Shown: positions 57,389 through 63,939 of the stretch, one piece after another
How positions within the stretch are numbered: the stretch's first letter is position 1
How the letters are laid out: the number at the start of each line of letters is the position of its first letter
Source of the DNA: Clostridiales bacterium
GTDB taxonomy: Bacteria; Bacillota; Clostridia; Peptostreptococcales; Anaerovoracaceae
Length of the DNA: 64,000 bases
Assembly: GCA_015058275.1 (NCBI GenBank)
Contig: SVCQ01000001.1
Span: 1 to 64,000 of the forward strand
Direction: 5' to 3'
Position numbers and translations under genes: made by a program
Notes under the pieces: model-generated
Database searches by the model: none
Told to the model about the DNA's origin: nothing
Seen by the model: the letters and a program-made list of their open reading frames with translations, nothing else

Positions 57389-58533
57389 TGGCAAGGACCA
57401 CGTACGACAGCAAGGAATTCAAGTCACACAACAAGAGCGGCAAACCTGACAATATCGTAGAGAAAGAAAACGATATTTACATGGAATGCGAAGCCATCCA
57501 GAAGGAGCTTCCGTCTTTTATGCGCTCTTATTTCACATATCTTAAAGGCAATGTACTGCCGATGACCCGCCTTGCATACCTACACGATATCCGTTTCTTC
57601 ACTAACTATCTGATCAACGAGACCGATCTTACAGGAGCGAAGACGACCCGGGATATCACTTCCGATGAATTCAACAATATAACCGCGGCGGACATAAACC
57701 TCTTCATCGACTACTGCCGCAAGTACATGGTCGATGACGGAGAGACTGTTACGGTGTTCGAAAACAACAACCGTTCGCTCGCACGCAAGAAGTCATCCGT
57801 ATCTGTCATGTTCAAGCAGCTCTACCGCGCGGGCATAATAGACAAGAACATCACAGACGGCTTCGACCCTATCAGGGTCGGTAAGCCGGGCGAGAGGGAG
57901 ATTAAGGCTCTCCAGGATGATGAGGTCATGATAATGCTCGATGCCGTCACAAACGGCACGGGGCTTACGAATCACGAACGCGTCTACTGGGAGAAGACCA
58001 AGATGAGAGACAAGGCCATACTTGTGATGTTCGTCACTTACGGCCTGCGTCTGTCTGAGCTTCAGCAGCTCAACCTCTCGTCATTCAACTTCTCAAGAGG
58101 CGAATTCAAGATCTACCGCAAGAGGGGCAAGGAGTCGATAATGCCTCTAAACCGTTCCGTGCAGATCGTACTGGACGATTACATAAACGGCGAGCGAAAC
58201 ACCGTCATAGCCGAAAATTCAGCCGCTGAGGATGCTTTGTTCCTGTCACTTCAGGGCAGGCGCATCACAGAGCGCGCGATCAGAGAGCTTGTCAAAAAAT
58301 ATACATCGATAGCCCTCAATACCAGCAGGCGCTCGGGCTACAGTCCACACAAGCTGAGAGCCACCGCAGCAACATCTCTCATAGGACGCGGTAATTCGAT
58401 ATATGATGTTGCGGCGCTTCTCGATCACGAACAGGTAACTACAACACAGCTCTATGCTCGTCACAAGATGAACGTCAAGCGTGATCTTGTATCCGACATG
58501 GAGTGGGAACTCGAAAGAAAAGACGAAGAATAA
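57388..58533 (+). CDS. Tyrosine recombinase/integrase (XerC/D-like)
   Basis: 381-residue tyrosine recombinase with a SAM-like N-terminal core-binding domain (about 45-155) after an extra ~40-residue start, and a catalytic domain. The expected residues are visible: Arg in TYGLRLSELQQL near 215, Lys in YRKRGKES near 243, HKLRATAA (His and Arg) near 327-334, DHEQVTT near 350 and the probable nucleophile Tyr in TQLYARHKM near 358. It sits in a block of overlapping housekeeping genes rather than beside phage genes, so it is probably chromosomal rather than a mobile-element integrase. Whether it acts at dif or elsewhere is unknown. Confidence 0.9.
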   Translation: MARTTYDSKEFKSHNKSGKPDNIVEKENDIYMECEAIQKELPSFMRSYFTYLKGNVLPMTRLAYLHDIRFFTNYLINETDLTGAKTTRDITSDEFNNITAADINLFIDYCRKYMVDDGETVTVFENNNRSLARKKSSVSVMFKQLYRAGIIDKNITDGFDPIRVGKPGEREIKALQDDEVMIMLDAVTNGTGLTNHERVYWEKTKMRDKAILVMFVTYGLRLSELQQLNLSSFNFSRGEFKIYRKRGKESIMPLNRSVQIVLDDYINGERNTVIAENSAAEDALFLSLQGRRITERAIRELVKKYTSIALNTSRRSGYSPHKLRATAATSLIGRGNSIYDVAALLDHEQVTTTQLYARHKMNVKRDLVSDMEWELERKDEE

Positions 58534-59877
58534 ATGAGCACATATACAGAATATCTTATTAATAATTTCAACATCAGCAGGGAAGTCCTGGATCTGGTTA
58601 CAGATGCCGAAAGCCGCCTGGCAGAACGCTTTGCTGCGATAGATGATACTACGGCCATATGCCAGATGAAGGTCCTAAAGGCCTTCCAGGACAATCATAT
58701 CAATGCAACTCACTTTGACTGGAGCACGGGCTACGGCTACGATGATGCCGGAAGAGAAGCCGTGGAGAGGGTATACGCATCGGTCTTCGGTACTGAAGCA
58801 GCTCTGGTCAGACCTAATATAGTAAACGGTACACATGCCATAGCCATCACGCTTCTTGGCATGCTGCGCCCGGGAGACGAGCTTATTGAGGTCACGGGAA
58901 CTCCTTATGACACGCTTCAGAGCGTCATCGGAAGAGACGCTGACAATAAGGCGAATTCCAGGACTGATCACGGTCTTCTGACGGACGATTCGTTCAAGGG
59001 AACGATAAAAGATTACGGTATAGTATATAAAGAAGTGGCACTTGGTCCTGATCACGATGTGAACCTTGATGCGATCAGGGCTGCAGTTACAAAAGACACC
59101 AAAGTAGTGGCTCTCCAGCGCTCCACTGGCTACGACTGGAGACCTGCGATATCTTTAGAAAGTCTCAAATCCGTTACAGAACTCGTACACAGCATAGATC
59201 CGGGCATCATAGTGATGCTCGACAACTGCTACGGAGAGTTTGTAGATATCATCGAACCTACAGAGTTCGGCGCAGATGTCATGGCAGGATCTCTCATCAA
59301 GAATCCGGGAGGCGGACTGGCTCTGTCCGGCGGATACATTGTAGGCAGGGCGGACCTTATAGAACAGATATCCTACAGGCTCACATGCCCGGGCATCGGC
59401 TCAGAGTGCGGTCTTACTTTCGGACAAAACAGAAATGTACTCCAGGGCCTCTTCATCGCCCCGAGAGTCGTAAATTCTGCCCTCAAAGGCGCTATACTGG
59501 CCGGTACGCTGTACGAATCGCTGGGTTTTGAGGTAATGCCTCCGGCAGATCATAAGAGAAGCGACATCATACAGGCCATCAAGTTCGGCTCACCTGAACG
59601 CACGATCGAATTCTGCCAGGCTGTGCAGTCAGCGGCCCCGATAGATTCATATGTATCGCCTGTCCCTTGGGACATGCCGGGATACGCTGATCAGGTAATA
59701 ATGGCTGCAGGAGCCTTCGTGCAGGGATCTTCCATAGAGCTGAGCGCGGATTCTCCTATAAGAGAGCCATACATCGCGTATTTCCAGGGCGGACTGACTT
59801 ACGAGCATGCCAGATACGGCATTATCAGGAGCCTTGACGCGCTCTATAAAAAGGGAATGATCAATATAGGCAAGTAA
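58534..59877 (+). CDS. Methionine gamma-lyase family PLP protein (YnbB / aluminium-resistance type)
   Basis: 447-residue fold type I PLP enzyme of the family named after the aluminium-resistance protein and YnbB. Visible are FDWSTGYGYDDAGREAVERVYA-type sequence near 66-87 (substrate/PLP loop), a VMLDNCYGEFVD stretch near 228-239 with the PLP Asp, and GSLIKNPGGGLALSGGY near 251-267 with the Schiff-base Lys. The true reaction is not established for the family. In Clostridia it is commonly near miaA and lexA; lexA itself is not in this window. Confidence 0.88.
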   Translation: MSTYTEYLINNFNISREVLDLVTDAESRLAERFAAIDDTTAICQMKVLKAFQDNHINATHFDWSTGYGYDDAGREAVERVYASVFGTEAALVRPNIVNGTHAIAITLLGMLRPGDELIEVTGTPYDTLQSVIGRDADNKANSRTDHGLLTDDSFKGTIKDYGIVYKEVALGPDHDVNLDAIRAAVTKDTKVVALQRSTGYDWRPAISLESLKSVTELVHSIDPGIIVMLDNCYGEFVDIIEPTEFGADVMAGSLIKNPGGGLALSGGYIVGRADLIEQISYRLTCPGIGSECGLTFGQNRNVLQGLFIAPRVVNSALKGAILAGTLYESLGFEVMPPADHKRSDIIQAIKFGSPERTIEFCQAVQSAAPIDSYVSPVPWDMPGYADQVIMAAGAFVQGSSIELSADSPIREPYIAYFQGGLTYEHARYGIIRSLDALYKKGMINIGK

Positions 59878-60614
59878 TGAGTGACAATAAGGACAAGAGT
59901 AAAAGGATCTTTGCGATATTAAAGCTGATACTGCTCATAACTATAGTTGTGGGCATACCGGCTTTTCTTTATCTTAAATTCGGCGATCAGCTCTTCAGCA
60001 GGAACGCTGCTGCCGACATGGTGGCATATCTCAAGGCCCACCAGTCCTTCGCTGCACTTCTTGTGATCATGATACAGGTAGTTCAGGTCGTCATATGTGT
60101 ACTCCCGGGGCAGCCTATACAGTTCGCTGCAAGCTACATGTTCGGAGTTTTTGGCGGACTTGCACTGTCTCTCATCGGAGCCGTCATAGGCGTTGTGATC
60201 TCGTTCTATACTGCCAAGCTTCTCGGAAGAGACGCCGTTCACATGATATTCGGCGAGGAGAGAGTGTCCGACTACCATCGTAAGCTCAATTCAGGCAGAG
60301 GCATCATGATAGCCTTCCTGATATACCTTATACCGGGAGTGCCAAAAGACCTCGTATCCTATGTCGCAGGTATCTCAGAGATGGATTTCCTGCCGTTTCT
60401 CCTGGTAGCAACCGTGGGAAGGATCCCCGGCATGGTCGGAAGCCTTCTTGTCGGTCACTTCTTCAGCAGAGGCAATTACGTCGCTATCGGGATAGTATGT
60501 GTAGTCATGGGCGCGCTGCTCCTCACATGCTTCATAAAGAGGAAGACGATCATACAGCTTCTCGACGACATGGAGAAGCGCAAGGCTGGCAAAGGAGACA
60601 AAGCAGATGGCTAA
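59877..60614 (+). CDS. TVP38/TMEM64 (VTT-domain, DedA-superfamily) membrane protein
   Basis: 245-residue integral membrane protein with about six helices and the SNARE-associated/VTT domain. The marker GQPIQFAASYMFGVFGGLALSLIG, found roughly at residues 78-101, and the later PGVPKDLVSYVAGISEM segment near 151-167 are typical. Relatives have been linked to lipid scrambling, but no role is established here. It overlaps both neighbours by one and eight bases, suggesting a single transcript with the recombinase, lyase-like and ybaK genes. Confidence 0.9.
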   Translation: MSDNKDKSKRIFAILKLILLITIVVGIPAFLYLKFGDQLFSRNAAADMVAYLKAHQSFAALLVIMIQVVQVVICVLPGQPIQFAASYMFGVFGGLALSLIGAVIGVVISFYTAKLLGRDAVHMIFGEERVSDYHRKLNSGRGIMIAFLIYLIPGVPKDLVSYVAGISEMDFLPFLLVATVGRIPGMVGSLLVGHFFSRGNYVAIGIVCVVMGALLLTCFIKRKTIIQLLDDMEKRKAGKGDKADG

Positions 60615-61095
60615 GAAATCAGGCGGTAAGACAAATGCGATGAGGATACTCGATGCTGAAGGCATTGAATACCGCATGGCCGAATACGAAGTCGATGAAT
60701 CCGATCTGTCCGGCGTACACGCGGCCGAAGAACTCGGAGTACCTGAGGAGACGGTATTCAAGACTCTTGTCGCAAGAGGAGACGGCGGAGAACTCTTCGT
60801 TTTTATCATTCCCGTCGCCGAGAATCTTGATCTTAAAAAGGCCGCTTCTGTATCCGGCAATAAGCGTATAGAGATGATACATGTCAGGGAGCTGCTTGAT
60901 CTCACCGGATATGTAAGGGGAGGGTGCTCGCCTATAGGCATGAAGAAATCCTATCCTACATATATAGATGAGACAGCTCAGTTATATGACGAGATATATT
61001 TCTCAGCTGGCAGGAGAGGGACACAGATAATATTGAAATCAGATATTTTATGCAGAGTAACAGCTGCCGTATACGCGGATCTGATCAAAATGTGA
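60607..61095 (+). CDS. ybaK: YbaK/EbsC-family Cys-tRNA(Pro) deacylase
   Basis: 162-residue trans-editing enzyme of the YbaK/ProX superfamily that removes Cys wrongly attached to tRNA-Pro. It shows the family pattern AEELGVPEETVFKTLVARGD near 39-58, a conserved Lys in VFKT, and a C-terminal GCSPIGMKKSYPTYID block near 106-121. The gene is complete. Its last 59 codons belong to a 249-bp unit that is repeated directly downstream. Confidence 0.9.
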   Translation: MAKKSGGKTNAMRILDAEGIEYRMAEYEVDESDLSGVHAAEELGVPEETVFKTLVARGDGGELFVFIIPVAENLDLKKAASVSGNKRIEMIHVRELLDLTGYVRGGCSPIGMKKSYPTYIDETAQLYDEIYFSAGRRGTQIILKSDILCRVTAAVYADLIKM

Positions 61096-61165
61096 TTCCG
61101 GGCGGATCTCTGTAACCGTTGAAATTCCAAGGCTGCAGGCTTTATGCCCTGAGCCTTATTTTAAT
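60917..61165 (+). repeat. 249-bp tandem duplication, copy 1
   Basis: This unit covers the last 59 codons of ybaK, its stop codon, and about 70 bases downstream ending in a small imperfect hairpin (AAGGCT...AGCCTT) followed by TTTTAAT. It is followed at once by a second copy in the same orientation. The unit length is 249, an exact multiple of three. Confidence 0.97.
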
Positions 61166-61344
61166 GGGGAGGGTGCTCGCCTATAGGCATGAAGAAATCC
61201 TATCCTACATATATAGATGAGACAGCTCAGTTATATGACGAGATATATTTCTCAGCTGGCAGGAGAGGGACACAGATAATATTGAAATCAGATATTTTAT
61301 GCAGAGTAACAGCTGCCGTATACGCGGATCTGATCAAAATGTGA
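61166..61344 (+). pseudogene. ybaK: Orphan 3' fragment of ybaK
   Basis: Second copy of the ybaK C-terminal coding part (residues about 104-162) produced by the tandem duplication. It lacks the N-terminal two thirds. An ATG at 61190 could in principle give a 51-residue fragment, but there is no ribosome-binding site in front of it. Treated as a non-functional remnant. Confidence 0.85.
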
Positions 61345-61414
61345 TTCCGGGCGGATCTCTGTAACCGTTGAAATTCCAAGGCTGCAGGCTTTATGCCCTG
61401 AGCCTTATTTTAAT
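61166..61414 (+). repeat. 249-bp tandem duplication, copy 2
   Basis: By direct reading this copy matches 60917-61165 base for base, with no difference noticed. It ends 14 bases before the first LexA box of the yneA-like gene, so the duplication has its right edge next to the SOS promoter. Only one base (G) is shared at the junctions, so no long homology explains its origin. Confidence 0.97.
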
Positions 61415-61428
61415 GAATGTAAATATTT

Positions 61429-61442
61429 CGAACTTTTGTTCA
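61429..61442 (+). promoter_or_regulatory. LexA (SOS) box 1
   Basis: CGAACTTTTGTTCA, matching the Gram-positive LexA operator CGAAC-N4-GTTC. It lies just upstream of the -35 box of the yneA-like promoter. Confidence 0.82.
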
Positions 61443-61450
61443 AAAACGTA

Positions 61451-61479
61451 TTGACATAGTCCGAACAGATGTTTATAAT
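61451..61479 (+). promoter_or_regulatory. Consensus sigma-70 promoter for the yneA-like gene
   Basis: A perfect TTGACA at 61451-61456 and a perfect TATAAT at 61474-61479 with 17-bp spacing. This is the strongest promoter by sequence in the window. It is framed and overlapped by three LexA boxes, so it should be silent until the SOS response. Confidence 0.9.
61462..61475 (+). promoter_or_regulatory. LexA (SOS) box 2, inside the promoter
   Basis: CGAACAGATGTTTA lies between the -35 and -10 elements and overlaps the first bases of the -10 box. It matches the operator in the left half fully and in the right half with one change (GTTT for GTTC). Confidence 0.8.
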
Positions 61480-61485
61480 CCCATT

Positions 61486-61499
61486 AGAACAAGCGTTCA
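61486..61499 (+). promoter_or_regulatory. LexA (SOS) box 3, at the transcription start
   Basis: AGAACAAGCGTTCA, one change from the consensus at the first base. It lies around the expected transcription start, 22 bases before the ATG. Confidence 0.78.
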
Positions 61500-61520
61500 G
61501 AGATAAGGACGGTGATAGAT

Positions 61521-61838
61521 ATGACACAGACAAGAGGCAGACATCATTACAGAATAGCTAACCCGGTAAGGTTCTTTATATTCATTCTTATATGCACTAT
61601 GCTCATCACTTTCGCAGGTATGACGATGATCAGCGCCGGTCAGGCACAGGCTGCCGCTGTAAACACATACGCTCAGGTGACCGTTCAGGAGGATGATACT
61701 CTCTGGGGCCTTATCGAGGAGCACAACCCAAATGCCAACATCGATGTACGCAGCGCTGTATACGACGTATGCGAGATCAATGATATCGATGCGGGCGATA
61801 TCCAGCCGGGAGATACATTATTCATTCCGGTATATTGA
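61521..61838 (+). CDS. yneA: YneA-type SOS cell-division inhibitor (LysM protein)
   Basis: 105-residue protein with a basic start, one membrane helix (about 15-36) and an extracellular LysM domain (about 50-105; TVQEDDTLWGLIEEHNP through GDTLFIPVY). Size and plan are the same as Bacillus YneA, which blocks division when DNA is damaged. The ATG at 61521 is chosen because AAGGACGGTG lies seven bases upstream. The promoter carries three LexA boxes, strongly supporting SOS control. In relatives yneA is usually divergent from lexA; here the gene lies alone between duplicated sequence and a hairpin-rich gap. Confidence 0.88.
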   Translation: MTQTRGRHHYRIANPVRFFIFILICTMLITFAGMTMISAGQAQAAAVNTYAQVTVQEDDTLWGLIEEHNPNANIDVRSAVYDVCEINDIDAGDIQPGDTLFIPVY

Positions 61839-61880
61839 TAGCTAGTTCCATATGTCCTCCTCGGATATATGTCTAGAAGT

Positions 61881-61963
61881 GTGTTTTATTGATGGATCCG
61901 AAGTACTGACAGCTAAACCGCATCCCGGCGTCATGCTTCGGATCTTCAATTGCAGTAAAACAC
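61881..61963. repeat. Large imperfect inverted repeat (83 bp)
   Basis: The outer 8 bp pair perfectly (GTGTTTTA with TAAAACAC). An inner 9-bp perfect stem (GATCCGAAG at 61895-61903 with CTTCGGATC) and a further TGAC/GTCA pair follow. The size and long terminal arms resemble a miniature inverted-repeat element. Confidence 0.8.
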
Positions 61964-62021
61964 GATATAGTCCAAATGGGTAAAAACAGGCTCAAATCAC
62001 AAGGTATAATATATCGACCGG

Positions 62022-62099
62022 GGCTCAAAAAATCGCTTAAAACGCAAATTTCGGCCTCGGATTTTCGTTGAAATTTCAAGGGTTTGAGCGATTTGTGCC
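62022..62099. repeat. Large imperfect inverted repeat (78 bp)
   Basis: Arms of about 30 bases (62022-62052 and 62070-62099) pair with several G-U and small mismatches around a 17-base loop. The right arm contains the motif TTGAAATTTCAAGGGTTTGAGC, which recurs in related form near 61118, 61367 and 63907. Confidence 0.75.
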
Positions 62100-62136
62100 A
62101 TCTGAATAATTCCGGATGAAAACGAGCTTTGAAAGG

Positions 62137-62171
62137 CAGATCCGGGTATATCAGAGGCCGATATGGATCTG
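62137..62171. repeat. Inverted repeat (35 bp)
   Basis: CAGATCC/GGATCTG (62137-62143 with 62165-62171), with an inner ATATC/GATAT pair and a 7-base loop. Confidence 0.7.
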
Positions 62172-62230
62172 AATGAACAAGGATGCAGCTTATGAGCCGA
62201 ATGCTTACAAATGATAAATGCTTCATTGTA

Positions 62231-62261
62231 TATATCTGTATTAAATAATAAAACAGATATA
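62231..62261. repeat. Inverted repeat (31 bp)
   Basis: A perfect 9-bp AT-rich stem, TATATCTGT with ACAGATATA, around a 13-base AT loop. Confidence 0.7.
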
Positions 62262-62301
62262 AATGATATGAACAGGGGATGAAGTATTCTTAAAACAAAT
62301 A

Positions 62302-62334
62302 CCCATATATACTGTTTGAACCGGTATATATGGG
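62302..62334. repeat. Inverted repeat (33 bp)
   Basis: A perfect 10-bp stem, CCCATATATA with TATATATGGG, around a 13-base loop. No T-run follows, so it is not a typical terminator. Confidence 0.75.
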
Positions 62335-62344
62335 CAGAAGTGCT

Positions 62345-62378
62345 GTAAGCCTCGCAATGACTGTAATGCGGGCTTTAC
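62345..62378. repeat. Inverted repeat (34 bp)
   Basis: GTAAGCC-CGCA pairs with TGCG-GGCTTTAC, 11 pairs with two single-base bulges, around a 10-base loop. It follows the previous hairpin by only 10 bases. Confidence 0.65.
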
Positions 62379-62401
62379 GTGTTTCTGGCTGTCTCGGGTG
62401 T

Positions 62402-62439
62402 ATAACTATTCCGAAAATTATGATTTTAGGAATAGTTAT
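62402..62439. repeat. Near-perfect 38-bp palindrome
   Basis: An outer 11-bp stem (62402-62412 with 62429-62439), one G-A mismatch, an inner 5-bp stem AAAAT/ATTTT and a TATG tetraloop. It is the tightest palindrome in the window; no T-run follows. Confidence 0.85.
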
Positions 62440-62595
62440 GAATCTTCCGCACAGCCTCACCCTACATGTGAGCGTTCAGAACCTTTTACCTACGATAGTT
62501 CCAATAGTCGCCGGTATGATTCAGCACCTCAAGCAAAAACCATCCGAATTTCTTAAGTATTTTTTTCATACACTAACTGCCCTTAACCGTCGTAG

Positions 62596-63147
62596 TTACT
62601 TCAACACACCGTAAAGTACAGGCCTGAGCCTTCTGCAGGTCTCGACTGCAAGTATTATCTTGCCGATATCCGGGATCACAAATGGCAGCACGCAGAGGCT
62701 GAGAGCATTCATGATGCTTGTACCGCTGCTATAGACTGTGGCAAACCAAATTGTACCAAATGCATAACATACCAGGAGCCCTGCCGGCATCGATACTGTA
62801 AGGACTTTGATACTGCTTCCCCATATGCATTCAAATCCCCACATCAGCATAGCTGACAGCAGGAATCCGATAATATATCCTCCTGTCGCCCCTAGCATAT
62901 AGCCGATCCCGGCAGAGAAACCTGAGAATACCGGTAATCCTATCGCTCCCATCAATAGATATACGCTGACAGCTGCAGTCCCCTTCCTGCCGCCAAGCAG
63001 GCCTACAGTAACAAATACGGCAAATGTCTGTAATGTGAACGGAACTGTTGCCGGTATGGTAATCCAGGAGCAAATCGCCATTAAGGCTACGCAAATCGAT
63101 ATGGACGTATAGTCGCTAATTGTATAATTATGACTTTTTGAATGCAT
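62596..63147 (-). CDS. bioY: Biotin transporter substrate-binding subunit BioY
   Basis: S component of an ECF-type biotin importer. The 183 residues form about six membrane helices. Family features are VPFTLQTFAVFVTVGLLGGRKG near 34-55, the GAIGLPVFSGFSAG stretch near 67-80 and GATGGYIIGFLL near 86-97. The ATG at 63147 has no good ribosome-binding site. No biotin synthesis genes, ECF ATPase genes or clear BirA operator are seen nearby; a TGTTAAAC...TTGAAACA imperfect inverted pair upstream is too weak to call. It is the first minus-strand gene after 60 kb of plus-strand genes. Confidence 0.94.
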   Translation of the reverse strand: MHSKSHNYTISDYTSISICVALMAICSWITIPATVPFTLQTFAVFVTVGLLGGRKGTAAVSVYLLMGAIGLPVFSGFSAGIGYMLGATGGYIIGFLLSAMLMWGFECIWGSSIKVLTVSMPAGLLVCYAFGTIWFATVYSSGTSIMNALSLCVLPFVIPDIGKIILAVETCRRLRPVLYGVLK

Positions 63148-63234
63148 TTATTATGTGGTAATTTCGACCTTCTGTTTCAATAATTTATATTCTCTGATAA
63201 TAGTTTAACATCTGCATTTTATGTGTGCAATTGA

Positions 63235-63285
63235 AAAGAGCCCGGCTTGCGGTTAACAATTAATATCCGTTTGCCGGTGCTCTTT
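63235..63285 (-). terminator. Stem-loop terminator after the 3D-domain gene
   Basis: A 12-bp stem with a single-base bulge (63235-63246 with 63273-63285) around a 26-base loop, beginning five bases after the stop of the minus-strand lipoprotein gene; on that strand the stem ends in CTCTTTT. It also lies about 90 bases before bioY on the same strand, so it probably insulates bioY from read-through. Confidence 0.75.
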
Positions 63286-63289
63286 GAAT

Positions 63290-63817
63290 TTACCACGTAA
63301 CAGCTATATCGATCTGGTGTGGATTGCTGTAAGCAAAGCCTCCTGTATCGCAGACTATCGCCTTGCCAAGCGAGGTGTCTACAAGCGAGCCGCGAGGATG
63401 TACATTGAGATTAGCTGCGACCATTATATAGTCGCCGAGCATCTTGACTCCGTCATCTCTTACCCAATACTCGTCGGTGTTGCCCATGCGTCTCATTATA
63501 TTCACTACCCCGTTCATATTGAGGTTGTAATATGTCTCCTTGCCGGAAGGTCCGGTGATAGTACCCCTGCTCTTCGAGAGAACCGGGCCCTTCCATCTGA
63601 TAGACTCGGCAGCGGCTACCTGACCCGCATTAAGTTCGATCTGATGGCTCGCAGCTGCATTAGCGACAGTCATTCTTATGACCCTGGCTGCTCTGTCTGC
63701 AAGGCGTATCTCGGACATATTCCAGATCTCAGCTGATGTGTAGCTGCAGGCAGTTATCTCGAGTGCGATTATGAGTAACAGTATTATGTTCTTGCGTCTG
63801 AATAATCTCTTTTTCAT
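63290..63817 (-). CDS. Putative secreted 3D-domain lipoprotein
   Basis: 175-residue exported protein. A basic start (KKRLFRRK) and a hydrophobic stretch end in the lipobox-like ITAC, with the Cys near 23, so lipid anchoring is likely. The C-terminal 45 residues (MVAANLNVHPRGSL through the CDTGGFA motif to IDIAVTW) resemble the 3D (three-aspartate) double-psi barrel domain of cell-wall-active proteins. The middle resembles nothing I recognise. The ATG at 63817 is used because a predicted promoter (63869-63896) lies downstream of the alternative earlier start. Confidence 0.78.
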   Translation of the reverse strand: MKKRLFRRKNIILLLIIALEITACSYTSAEIWNMSEIRLADRAARVIRMTVANAAASHQIELNAGQVAAAESIRWKGPVLSKSRGTITGPSGKETYYNLNMNGVVNIMRRMGNTDEYWVRDDGVKMLGDYIMVAANLNVHPRGSLVDTSLGKAIVCDTGGFAYSNPHQIDIAVTW

Positions 63818-63868
63818 TATTTGACCGTAAGTAATTATCGTTATCTTAATGTCCGTTAAGACTTCTAG

Positions 63869-63896
63869 ATTATACCCTATATTCACTGCAAATCAA
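63869..63896 (-). promoter_or_regulatory. Predicted sigma-70 promoter for the 3D-domain lipoprotein gene
   Basis: On the minus strand TTGATT (63896-63891) and a perfect TATAAT (63874-63869) with 16-bp spacing, giving a leader of roughly 45 bases before the ATG. Confidence 0.65.
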
Positions 63897-63939
63897 AAAG
63901 ATCCATGGAATTTCAAGGCTTTGAGCCCATGGATCTTTT
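63896..63939. terminator. Bidirectional-type terminator with motif-bearing loop
   Basis: A perfect 13-bp stem (63896-63908 with 63927-63939), A-rich on the left and T-rich on the right, so it can act in both directions. The 18-base loop, AATTTCAAGGCTTTGAGC, repeats the motif seen in the hairpins near 61118, 61367 and 62067. Genes it would serve lie beyond the right edge or are the flanking minus-strand unit. Nothing else is seen in 63940-64000. Confidence 0.8.

Larger units (their letters stand above)
61839..62595. other. 757-bp hairpin-rich stretch without a convincing gene
   Basis: Between yneA and bioY no reading frame looks coding; a 94-codon frame at 62330-62614 lacks a ribosome-binding site and crosses three inverted repeats. 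At least seven inverted repeats occur, listed separately. Composition is more AT-rich than the rest of the window. No clear U-tailed terminator for yneA is seen. It may hold remnants of small mobile elements, structured RNAs, or both. Confidence 0.7.

Noticed and set aside
61839..62595. CRISPR array or integron attC array
   Set aside because: The hairpins differ in sequence and length and are not evenly spaced direct repeats; no cas genes or integron-integrase signature are nearby.
62330..62614. 94-codon plus-strand frame in the hairpin-rich gap
   Set aside because: It has no ribosome-binding site, crosses several palindromes, overlaps the end of bioY and has odd amino-acid composition with no known domain.
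63148..63234. BirA operator upstream of bioY
   Set aside because: Only an imperfect inverted pair and one isolated GGTTAACAA-like half site (63251) inside the neighbouring terminator loop are present; spacing and symmetry do not fit.
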